From Bactericera cockerelli (lineage: Eukaryota > Arthropoda > Insecta > Hemiptera > Triozidae), in NCBI GenBank assembly GCA_024516035.1, contig JAMCCL010000145.1, forward strand, positions 1-64,000: a stretch of DNA of 64,000 bases, given 5' to 3'. Each line of letters opens with the position of its first letter. Within the stretch, counting starts at the first letter, position 1. A model generated the notes under the pieces. It was given only the letters and a program-made list of their open reading frames with translations, was not told the DNA's origin and did not search any database. Of this stretch, positions 1 through 9,959 are shown piece after piece. The position numbers and the translations under genes are program-made.

Positions 1-82
1 TTTTATTTTATTTATTTTAAAATATGTTAGTTTGTATAGTGAATACACATGCACGCAATAATACTATAGCATTTACGTGAAA

Positions 83-285
83 TGATTAACGTTTAACGCG
101 CTAGTCGGGGTCACCCAGGTATGTAGGGATCCTTTTAATTCAAATCCCACCCAGTGCATGAATTTTTCCTCATTAATTTGAGTTGTGACCACATAATAAA
201 TAATAAGAAGACTCTGAGGGTTAGGTGGTAGAAAATGCTTTGAGCATTAACCTCGCCTGGTGGTTACCTTACACCGCCCCCTGAA
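83..285 (+). repeat. tRNA-derived SINE, family B, copy 1
   Basis: This is one of at least eight copies of the same repeat in the window. The head carries a GCGCTAG block and a weak B-box-like stretch. The body runs through a conserved TGCATGAATTTTTCCTCATT, then GTGACCACATAATAA, then a GACTCTGAGGGTTAGGTGGTAG block and a TTAACCTCGCCTGGTGG-TTCC end. The same blocks, in the same order, occur near 29,331, 32,681, 38,769, 48,567 and 55,100, and on the minus strand near 52,273. It lies in clean sequence, so it is a good reference for the degraded copies. The tRNA origin is an inference from the head layout. Confidence 0.7.
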
Positions 286-815
286 TACTTCAAATCAGAA
301 CGTACAAAACCAAATAGAATAAAAGTATTTCACAATAGATTAATAAGAGATCGGTGTAAAAATTTGGGTTTGCCACTCTTGTGGAACTCCAATCAGTTAA
401 ATAATAATATCCACTTGTCAAGCGAAACGGTCGTTGGTGGGAGAAACGCCTCCCAGAAACTACAGTGTTAAATAACGGTATATATAGTTTGTATGTATTT
501 TGTCGTCTTGAAAATATAACACACTAGAAGAATCGTAGCGAACGACCTGTCTATGACAGAGTTAAAGCGCCTAAAAGAAAAATAAAAAATTAAAACACAA
601 CCATCGTAAGAAAAAAGTCACAACAGGTTTTGACATTGATATCGACCCCTTTGACATTGTTAATAATTTAAGGAAAATATTGGAAAGCTTGGTGTCATTT
701 GTCTGCATAATATTTTTCCAGCTAATAAGCAAAATGGGCTCTTCCCGTCAAACTTAGCAGTTATCAGAGACATTAAATTGAACGAAGTGCTCTTTGTTTT
801 TTCCCGTCTTTTTTT
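286..815. other. Clean AT-rich stretch with no recognised gene
   Basis: No open frame of useful length and no family match that I can recognise. The sequence is of ordinary complexity and not homopolymer-smeared, so the lack of a gene is informative here. A short GC-richer segment around 430-475 contains a GGGAG...CTCCC self-complementary stretch that could form a small hairpin. Confidence 0.5.
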
Positions 816-817
816 TT

Positions 818-980
818 ATGATGAGCCGTTATGGGTTTGATGGTAGAGATTGCCTCAGGCAATAATAAACCCTCATTTTTTTGTGACGATCCGATTATGG
901 GTTGATGGTAGAGATTGCCTCAGGTATGGCCCTTTGTCGATATTATTCTTGACAATAAAGAATTATTATTCTTATTAAAA
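818..980 (+). repeat. 65-bp tandem duplication with AT-rich retroelement-like tail
   Basis: Two near-identical segments start near 826 and 891. Each contains TTATGGG-TTGATGGTAGAGATTGCCTCAGG, giving a period of about 65 bp. They are followed by a tail with AATAAA and a short TTATTATTCTTATT stretch near 950-978. The layout resembles the 3' end of a short retroposon with a duplicated internal unit. A similar GGAATTATTTTTATT tail follows the SINE ending near 27,800, which may mean a shared 3' end. The family is not identified. Confidence 0.5.
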
Positions 981-1369
981 TGTGGAAGTGGAGTGCCAGA
1001 ACCAACCAACCTAAACCATGAGGAAGAGGTTTGAAGAATGTCGACCCCAAGTAGGTTTGGGAACCGGCCAAGTGAAAGGACCACTCGTAAACTTAAATAG
1101 CATAATTTAATCGTTTCATAATGTGGCCCATAGAAGATGTGTAGGTAGGTGGTCCAGTCGAGAGGACATTAAATTCCTCATCCACCGACACTAAAGCCCA
1201 AAAAAAGAAGAAAAAAATGTAGCTATGAAACAACAAGCTAATGAAAAAAGGATAACAACAGAAATGTCCAAAATCACCTCAGAACCTCAAAATAAACGGA
1301 AAAAAAAAAGTTTAAAAACATTCCCGGTTTGGAATATTTATTCAAAATCCAACAAAAAACAGGCGAAAT

Positions 1370-2200
1370 CAAGATCCCTCCAAAAGTGACGGCAAATTCT
1401 AAAAATAAACAAATAGCCCAGGAAAATTAGTGCTTAGCGTAAAAAAAATTGCTCAATAGCTGGAAATCGTTTTAAACCCCTTAAAGGGGTCCTGAATATA
1501 GGTATATGAGTTTGCGACGGATTTAGGTTGTGCTTCCGAGAATTAGGGCCTAAATAGTGCAAATTTTTTGTTTTTTTTTAAAAAATTGCGTTTAACTCAA
1601 AATGTATTTTTACAGAAAATTTTACTCGTTATTATTAAGGAAAAAAAAATTTATCGTCAAATGAGTTTGATCATTAAAAAAGGTAAGCCGTTCACCACAA
1701 TCGCCCTCAAAGATGGGTGGTTTTTTCAAACAAGCTCAAATTTTGAAAATTAACTTTTAACGGTAAGTCAAAAAAGGATGCAAATGAAAATTTAAATAAA
1801 TCAAACTTGAAAGAAAATGTAATTTTAAGAAAAATACTGTTTGAAATTTGTTCACCGTGTGAGATATGATTTTTCGTCCCTAGCGCCAATTTTCGCAAAG
1901 GCGTGAAGCAAAAAAAATATTGAAATTAAAATTTCATATTCTTAAACTTTTCAAGCAAAAAAACGTAATCTATTGAATAGTCGAATAAATTTGAATTTTT
2001 GAGAAACTTTGCACTGATTTTTACTAAGATCTTCACTGAAAGTTGTGATTTCAAGACAGTGGAACTTGGAGGAGTAACTTGTTTATATGCGGGGAACATT
2101 GGGCAAGAAGGAATATTAATAATAATTAATAAAAAAAATGCATTTTCTTTGTGTTTTATGTCACGTTTTAGTGGGTAGCGCAGAAAATAAACTTTGCCGT
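1370..2200 (+). repeat. Dispersed repeat R1, plus-strand copy (pair with 4,050-4,870)
   Basis: The stretch aligns by eye with the reverse complement of 4,050-4,870 over most of its length. Shared blocks, in order, include AATAGCTGGAAATCGTTTTA, CCTAAATAGTGCAAATTTTT, CTCAAAGATGGG followed by AGCTCAAATTTTGAAAA, TGAGATAT...CCCTAGCGCCAA followed by GCAAAGG, and AACTTGTTTATATGCGGGGAA. Order and spacing are kept, so this is one ancestral sequence. This copy is the less corrupted one. No reading frame is preserved and no transposase motif is visible, so the class of element is unknown. Confidence 0.75.
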
Positions 2201-3479
2201 TTAATTTTTTAAAATTTGTATTTTTTTGGGGCCTATGATTCAGCCCCTGGTCGTGTTCTTCAAACAGTACTTTTTTTCCTCCCCCTCACGAAGTATGAGG
2301 GACCCCCCAAATCCAAAAAACAGTTAAACAAAAAATTAACGAAAACAAAAAAATTAAAATTTAAGGAGCCCCTTCTTTATGTGGAAAAAAAGCCCTTAAA
2401 GCTTCAAGGTTAAAGAAAAGCTTTTTTAGACGTGGAAATTAGGGGACAAGAAAAATGCAAAAAAATTTTAAAGGTTTGAATTTCCCCAGGGATGAAATGG
2501 GGCGGTGGTAATCGTAAGATGGAATTTTAAACAGACCCCTAGCCCTGAAAGGAAAAACGTTTTGTGTGGTATGTTTTTTATTCCGCCCATCTAGGTCCCA
2601 GAGTCAAGGTAATCTGGAGAGGGGGGTGAATTAAGTAGTAAAAGGGGCTTTGAAGCCCCAAAAACCCCCGTTTGTTATGGGGTTTAAAGAAAAAGGCGTG
2701 GTTAATAAGTATCGAAAATGTAGGTGTTTTAAAAAATAAAATTTAACGGAAGATAAAAGGAAGAAAAAATACTCTATAAAAAAGATTGGAATCTTACTTG
2801 GTCTTGTCAATATTTTTTACAGGGGGTCAAAGGGGGGGATGAGGAAAGGGGGACGTCCGACCACTGGTTGTTACTCTGACGAGGCATCGTCTTCCCCCAA
2901 ACATGTAGAATCTTTGGTTTTTTTGAAAATTCAGATAGAAATCATATAAAATGTTACTTAACAGTTGGGGGGTGAGAGAGGATTAAAGGGGGGGTAAGTT
3001 TGGGTCAATTCAAACTGGGTTAAGGCGTGAACGGGGGAGTTGAAAAAGGTTAGTGGGTTTGTTTTTATTTTGTATGGGGGTTCAGGACAAAACGATTAGG
3101 AGGGCATGAACCCCCCCTGATGGAAGTATGGGGGTTATCATCACTAAAAATTCTTCAAAAAAAACGTATATGCAACGCGATTTAAAAATGGATTATTGAT
3201 GGCATAAAAAGGGTTTCCCCCTTAAAAAAGGTTGCCCCGCCTCATTTTTTTCAAAAGCAGAGTCCTTAAGTTAAAATTTTGGGGATTTTCACGGTTTTGT
3301 AACGGTTCGTTTCTTGTTCTTTTTCGGCCTTTACTTTTTTTTACCCTTCGTTTTAGACCTTTGCGCACTTTGTGAAGTATAAAGTCTTTGTGACATCATT
3401 TCTTTGTTAAAAAGAACATTAAAGTACTTTTCCTTTAAAATATTTTTTTTCCCTTTAAAATATTTTTGTGTACTTTTCC

Positions 3480-3605
3480 GGTGAGTTGGCGGGGGCATTG
3501 CAGCAGGGCCTGGGTTCAATGCCAGGGGGGGGGGTTTTTTTTGCTTTTTTGTCTGACTTGGGTTCGGGGTCCACTATTTTTGTGAGGTGAGGAAAAGAGT
3601 GTGTT
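3480..3605 (+). repeat. SINE family D fragment (degraded)
   Basis: A B-box-like CCTGGGTTCAATGCC is followed by a G run, then by TTCGGGGTCCACT and GTGAGG. That is the order seen in the clean family D copy at 19,622-20,040, where the B box GGGTTCGATCCCC is followed by GTTCGGGGTCCACTCATACC and TCGTGAGG. Intervening sequence is smeared. Confidence 0.5.
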
Positions 3606-3750
3606 TGATATGAAGCAGCGCCAATGGGGAATCATGGGCAACAAAAAAAAAAGATTTGTAAATTTAAATTTGGCAAAAGTTCATGATTCTGCGTACCCAA
3701 AAAAAATGTGACATAACAAACAAAGAAATGCATTTTTATTATTGTTTTAC

Positions 3751-3978
3751 ACCTCCGTGGCGAATGGTTGTGATTGCCCGTAGTAGATTCCCCCGAGTTC
3801 AACTCCGGTGGGGCGATTTTTCAAGAAAATTTGTTCCCCCCAAAACCTGGGCTCCCTTTTTCCGGCCCCCCCCAGGGGGTGAGGTTAAGTGGGGGGTTTT
3901 ACGATTCCGGAATGGAGGGAAAAACCCCCCGTCTAATAAGGCGTTAAATCAAATGATGTTGGGGTTTTGGGAAGGGAT
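3751..3978 (+). repeat. SINE family A copy (degraded)
   Basis: The head CCTCCGTGGCGAATGGTTGTGATTGC-like region matches the clean copy at 27,465 (CCTCTGTGGCGTAATGGTTA then TGATTACTGC). The B-box-like GAGTTCAACTCC is in place. The downstream GTGAGGTTAAG, ACGATTCC, GGAATGG-AAAACCCCC and GCGTTAAAT blocks also follow in the same order. A 101-residue open frame overlaps it, but that frame translates the SINE and is not a gene. Confidence 0.7.
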
Positions 3979-4049
3979 CCACCCCTAAAAATGTCCCCAA
4001 AACCAAAACCTAAACCCCTGGGTTTGAAAACGTCGCCCCCGCAGGGGGG

Positions 4050-4870
4050 GAAAAGCGGTAAAAAAAAATTTTTTATATTTAAAATTTTTTTGCAAAATTT
4101 TCCCCGCATATAAAACAAGTTATCCCAAGTGTGCCAGTTTTGAAACACAAATGTTAGTGAGTTTAGAAAAAATTTTGGCAAGTTTCCCCAAAAATTTTTA
4201 AATTCCTTTGATGTTTAATAGATTCGTTCGTTTTGTTTGAAAAAAAAAAAGTAAGAATAAAAATTTTTTGAGTTCAGAGAATTTTTTTGTTTTTCACGGG
4301 CCCTTTGCGGAAATTTGGCGCTAGGGCGAAAAAATATCTCAGCTGGGGGGGAAATTTTTAAAATTTCCCCCCGATTTTTTTAAAAAAATTCATTTTCTAC
4401 AAGTTGATTCTATTAAATTTTTCTTGGTGCGTCTTTTTTTTTTTCAGGCGTTAAATTTGGAATTTTTCAAAATTTGAGCTTTTTTAAAAAAACCCCCCAT
4501 CTTTGAGGAGCTTTTGTGGGGGGGTTTAACTTTTTTAAGTTCAAACGTCATTAGACGAAAAATTTTTTGTTCCTTAGAAAAAAATAAAAAAATTTTTTCT
4601 GTGAAAAATACTTTTGGGTTTTAAAAGGTTTTAAAAAAAAGTAAAAAAATTTGCACTATTTGGCCCCCTAAACTGGAAAAGCACCCCTAAAAACCGTCGA
4701 AATCATTTTACCTTTATTGGCCCCCTTTAAAGGGGTTTTAAAACGATTTCCAGCTATTGAGTTTTTTTTGACGTAGCCCCATTTAGAAAATTTGTGGGCT
4801 ATAATAAACCCGAAAAGAAAGTTAAAATGTTTAAAAATTTTATCCATGAGCCCCCGAAACAAAAAAACCC
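4050..4870 (-). repeat. Dispersed repeat R1, minus-strand copy
   Basis: Reverse-complement partner of 1,370-2,200, separated from it by about 1.85 kb. It keeps the AATAGCTGGAAATCG block (around 4,745-4,760), the AAATAGTGCAAAT block (around 4,650-4,665) and the CTAGCGCCAA block (around 4,315-4,325), and at about 4,105 the TTATATGCGGGGAA block. It is more strongly smeared than the plus-strand copy. Together they form a widely spaced inverted repeat. That may be the terminal structure of one element or two independent insertions. Confidence 0.72.
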
Positions 4871-5528
4871 CCCGAAGAGCAAAAGTAAAAAAACCCCCTC
4901 AGACAATCTGCAAAATTGTTAAAAAACCAAAAAAAATTTTTGGGGGACTTTTGTGAACGACCCCCCGGGGTTTAAACTTGAAACGCTTTCAAAAAAGAAC
5001 AATGTTTGAAGTCAAGGAGGGGATGTCAGAGGGGGAAAATTTAGGGGGGTTCCGGAAACAAAATGGGGGGCGAGGAGGAGGTAGACTCTGTGGGGTGAAA
5101 GCTGTCAATAGATAGTTTTGGGGGGGCCCGAGAGTGTTTTTGAGGAGGGGAGTTGACGTTGGGGGGTGTAAAAGGGCCCCCCCGGAGTATAGTGAGTATT
5201 GGGGTTGTATCCATTGAACTTTTTTATTTTTTGGGAGTTAGAATCTTATTCTTTTTTTTTAAAATAAATGCAATTTTGGTCGTTGGTAATTAGGATTAAA
5301 AAGGGTTCCCAAAAAAAAAGTATACTTTTTTCATGAAAATGCATGATGGTTCTTTTTGATTTTTAATTTACATACAAGAAGGGCGAGAAAAAAATTTATA
5401 TACATAATTGTATCATTGAATTTTTCTTATGTACCTTTGGGGTCCCATAAGCGAAATTGTAAGTAACAAGTTCGGGGTGTGGACGGTAAAAAAAAATTTT
5501 TTTTAAAATTGTTGAAAAAACATTGTTA

Positions 5529-5571
5529 GCGAACATTGTTCAAAAAAATTTTGTTGGGTAACAATGTTCGC
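5529..5571. repeat. Perfect 12-bp inverted repeat (hairpin)
   Basis: The arm GCGAACATTGTT at 5,529-5,540 is the exact reverse complement of AACAATGTTCGC at 5,560-5,571, with a 19-base loop. A further direct half copy, AACATTGTTAGC, precedes it near 5,519. It lies in smeared sequence, yet both arms agree, so the arms were probably read correctly. Function unknown. Confidence 0.6.
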
Positions 5572-6054
5572 TTAGTTTTCCCCCCGGGGCATTTAAAAGT
5601 AGGTATTTGAAGGGGCCAAAATGTTTTTGGGGCCCTTTTTCAGCAATTATTGGTGTATAAAAAAATGTTTACAAAGTTTTCATCTTTAAAATTTTTTGTG
5701 ATTTGGCCCAAATGAAAAAGGCCCAAAATAGTATATTATTGGGTAAAACCCCCAAAAAGGGGAGAAAAAAGGACACCCAAATTTTTTTTTAACCCCAGTT
5801 TGGGTTTAAAAGGGCCCGAGTTTGACTATAGCTCGGGACGTCCCCAAAAAAGAGAATAAAATCTGAAATTTAAATTTTTAAAAATTTTTGGGAAAAAACC
5901 CCAGTAAAAATTTTTGATTTTTTAAGCTTGGAAAGGGTTTGGGGGAAAACTTGGTTTAAATGTGGAATTTTTTTCCCAAAAAAGGGGTTCTTTAAAGGGT
6001 ATTTGAGTTTTTTTAATTTATCAATTTTTTAAAAATTACTTTTTATTAAACTAC

Positions 6055-6124
6055 TGGATTTTGAACACCGCCCCCCAGGTTACAAGTCAGCCGCTTTCGA
6101 TAAGCATAGGTTATCAAGCGGTTC
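6055..6124 (-). repeat. SINE family C fragment (degraded)
   Basis: TTGAACACCG...CAGGTTACAAGTCAGCCGC followed by TCGATAAGC resembles the minus-strand tRNA-like head of family C. The cleaner copies at 26,401 and 30,311 share GAACCACCG/GAACCAGCG, TTACAAGCCCGCC and GATAAGCTACTGA blocks. Only the head is recognisable. Confidence 0.5.
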
Positions 6125-8507
6125 ATTTCGTGTGTATTTTTTTCGAAAAGGATCTTATGGTGGAACCAAAACAAGTTTAAAAATTTAAAAAGAAAATTTA
6201 AAAAAACCCCATTGATTAAAAAAAAAAAGAATCCCCCTTTAACCCCCCTCTAGTGGGAATTTAACCAATCACTCCCCCAGTTAGCCGATTTACAATGCCC
6301 CCACTCAGATCAATTCCCCCGTTTATAAGGGGGCCCCCTTTGAAAAAACCCTTTTGTTTTTTATACGCCCCCTAATAGTTTTTTTCCCCCTAACCCCCGT
6401 AAAAAAAAAATTTAGTTGTCGGGTTTTAAAAATTTTTTTTTTAAAAAACCCAAAAAAAAAAAAATTTTGAAATCGCGGGCAAAAAAAAAAAAATCTTTTT
6501 GTTAAAAAAAAAAAAAAAAAAAAAAATTTTCCCCGTTTTTTTTTTTTTGGAAATTTTTTGGGGGAAAAGTAAAAACTAAACCAGGTTGTGTTCTAAAAAT
6601 ATATGTTTTTTAAAATTATGTATATCTAAAAAACCCCCAAGTCTGTTTTCAAACAGACTTTGGTTTCACAAGTGGGGGTTTTCCTTTCCCAAAACCTAAT
6701 ATGCAAAAAAAAAAAATTACTAAATACCTTTGAAACCCCTGAAAGTAGGTCGGTTTTGCCCGAACAAATGGAGACTATTGACTTTCCAAAAAACAAGTTT
6801 TTCAACCCCCTCCTTCCCGAAAAACAGATAGGGTTTGTAGGTTTTCACAATGGTTTTGATAGTACAGTTAAACCCGGGGGTAAAGGGGGGAATAATAAAA
6901 CCCCTTAAAACCAAAACAAAGAAAAAGAGAAGGGGTTTATAAGAAAAAAATAATCGAAAATTTTTACCCCAAAAAAAAAAGGGGAAATGGAAAAAGGGAA
7001 CCCGGGTTTAAAAAAGAAAAAGATTTCCAAAAAACCCTGTAAAGGGTTCTTTTGTCTTAGTTTTGTGAATTTTTAAAACCCCCAATTTCCCAAGATTTTT
7101 TTTAAAATCTCATTTTGTAGAAAGGGGATTTTTTTAAAAATACCGATAATGTCTTAGGGCCCCCCGGTGTAAGGGCTGCGGAACACCCCCCCCACTAAAA
7201 AAAAAATTATAGGTTTTTTAAAAAGTTTACTGTCCCCAAAAAAAATTTAATCACACTTTCTAGAAAAAACAAAAGAAAATTTTTAAAGGGGGTTTTTGGG
7301 GAAGTAAGCCCCTCTTTAGTCAAAAAAAAGGGGGGTTTTTTTTAAATCCATGTAGGGGGTTTAAATTGGGGGAGCATCTGGGTGATATCGTGAACGATGG
7401 TAGAGAAGTGAGGAATGATCAGAATTTAAAATTTTACAAGGGGGGCTAATAATTGACAGGGCCCCCCGAACCAAGCAAGCTGGTCCCCTCCGTTTTTTAG
7501 CCCCCCGCGACTTGTTTACTCCCCAAAATAAAAAATAAAATTTTATTGTTAAGGAGGTCAATTTTTGGGAGTGGCATTTTTCTTGGTGGGAAAAAAAAAA
7601 AAAAGGGGAATTTAAAATTTTTTTCATAAAGGGGGCCCCAAAAATGGGGCAAAAAAACTCTATGGTTGTTGGGGTTTTTCCCCCCTTCCCCCGACAAGGC
7701 CCCCCAGTCGTCCCCAAAAATTTTTTGACCTGTGGTTTTTATGGGAAGGGGGGTTCCCTTTTCCAAAAACCCCAAGGGGTTGCCCCTAGTCTATGGCACC
7801 TAAAAAATTTTGTGCCTAGCCCCCAAAAGTTTTTTAAGGGGCCCGTAAAAAAAAGGGCCCCATCAACGCTTGGAGGGAGGTTTTTCCCTTTTTTTTGTCG
7901 TTGCATTTTCGTGTGAAAAAAATTTGGGGCTGTGTGATAATTTTCATTGTGTCGTTAGGCTTGAAAAAACCCCCCCCTTTTTCCCTTTTTTTTGGGGGTG
8001 GGTGGCCCTTCCTTAGCCCGGTGCATGATAAATTTTGGAAAACCCCTTTTATTATTTGAAACTTAGGAAAAATTTTAATCTCTTTTTCCCCTTATTGAAA
8101 AAAGTTATAATGTACAGTGGAACTCCCCAAAGTAAGAAATTATTTGTATTTTTATAGATGTACATTTTGCATGATAAAAGAGACTAATGTCATGTGGTTT
8201 TAAAAATTTTGAATTTTTGGAAATACAATTTGGGGATACAGTTTCACTTTTAAAAAAACAACCCTGGTAAAAATTTTTAAACCCCCCGTTTTTGGGGAAA
8301 ACCCTTTTTTAAAACTTTTAGTATGGGGAAATGAAGGGGGTACATATATCGTACCAAAAAATGTTTTGTAAATTTTTTTATACATAAAATAATTATGTAA
8401 AGATCCCCTTTTTTAAAATTAACTGTACCCGTGAGAGGTTTTTTAAAAAGTAACCCCCTTTTTTCCCGGGAAATTTTCCCCAATTTATTGAAATGGAAGT
8501 TTTGGTT

Positions 8508-8553
<46 letters not shown>

Positions 8554-8799
8554 GGTTTTTCGAAAACAATGCATGGAAAGGGGTTATAGGGGGGGCCCTT
8601 TTTCCCCATTGGGGAAAATTAAAAATCTTTTCCCATTTAAAACCTCAGTGGGTTTGGGGAAACCCCCGCATACGAATTTTCCCCGGGGAAAAAGTTTTTT
8701 AAAACTTTGGTAAATTCCGGGGTGGGGTTTTTTAAAAGGCCATCGCCCCTGAATAAAATTGTTTTTTCAAGTTTTTAAAGGGAAAGAATTTAAATGTTT

Positions 8800-8855
8800 T
8801 TCCCTTGATAACACGGTAAAACACGACCACAAGCGTTACAGTACCCCCTTTTTTT
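8800..8855 (+). repeat. SINE family E body fragment (degraded)
   Basis: The words ACACGACCACAAGCGTTACAGTA and TTCATGGCC match ACACAGACCACAAGCGTCTACAGTA and CTTCATGGC of the clean family E copy at 21,985-22,023, in the same order and spacing. The rest of the copy is lost in smeared sequence. Confidence 0.55.
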
Positions 8856-9923
8856 TCATGGCCCCGAAAAAAAAAACCCGGCGTAAAAAATCTTTTTTTT
8901 AAAAAAAAAAAAAAATAATTTGGGTTTGGGGTTTAAATTTTTGGGGAGTTTTGGGGGGAAAGTATTTTTCCCCAAAAAAACCTTTTTAAATTTAAAAAAA
9001 CCCGGTTTGGCTTTTTGGTTTAAAGTCAAACCCAAAAATTAGAAAAGTTTTTTTTTGGGGATCGGTTTTTTCGTTCTTTTAAAATAGATTTAATTCTTGA
9101 CAAAAAGGAAAATAAAAATTTTTTATAAACCGACAATTAGACCCCCCTTTTTTACGAACTCTATTCCAGTAAAATGGACTAAAGAGGGATTTTTTTAAAA
9201 AAAATTCCCCCCCTTCCCCCTTTAAAAAGGAAAACGGCCAAAGGGACCATACAATAAAAGGAAAAATTTTAAAAATTAAAAGGGAGATAAAAGTGTATTT
9301 TTAAAAACCCAAGTTGGAAGGGAAAAAGATGCACGGGGGAAACGGAAAAAAAGGAAATTTTGAAAATTTCACAAAAAAAAAAGTTAAAAAAAAAAAAAAG
9401 TAAAATTTTGGGGGAAAAAACAAAAATTTTAAAATGTTACCCCGTAGCCCTTTCCCCGAAAATTCCCTTCAAAAAATTTTTTAAATTTCTTTTTAAAACC
9501 CAAAACCCCAAAATACTTTTGGTTTTTGAACGAAATTTTCCCCAAATCAGATTGCGTTGGTGGGGGGTTAAAAAGGGGAATTTGGGGATTTTGGAGTGGA
9601 GTGTGTTTCTGGAAGGATCCCTTTTAAAAGTAAACTCATGGGAAAAAACTTCGTAAACAATGTTTTTATTTAAATAAAGAATTATTCGATGACTGGCAAA
9701 GATAAAGTTTTCATGGATTTGGCATAAATTAAAAACAAAACTAGTAAAGGAAAGATTTAAAGTAAAAAATTTCTTTTTTAAAATGAAGAGCCCCCAAATT
9801 CTTTTTCTTATTCCCCAATGAAACCCCCGACCCAAAACCCCCTTTTTTTAAAAAATAATGTTTTTCCCCCTTTTGGATTATTGAAATGACCAAAAATTTT
9901 TCTCTAGGTACTTTAGCGTACAG

Positions 9924-9959
<36 letters not shown>

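Noticed and set aside
9437..9835. 132-codon minus-strand open frame
   Set aside because: It lies in smeared sequence, overlaps an opposite-strand frame, has no recognised motif, and is dominated by F, K and N from A/T runs.
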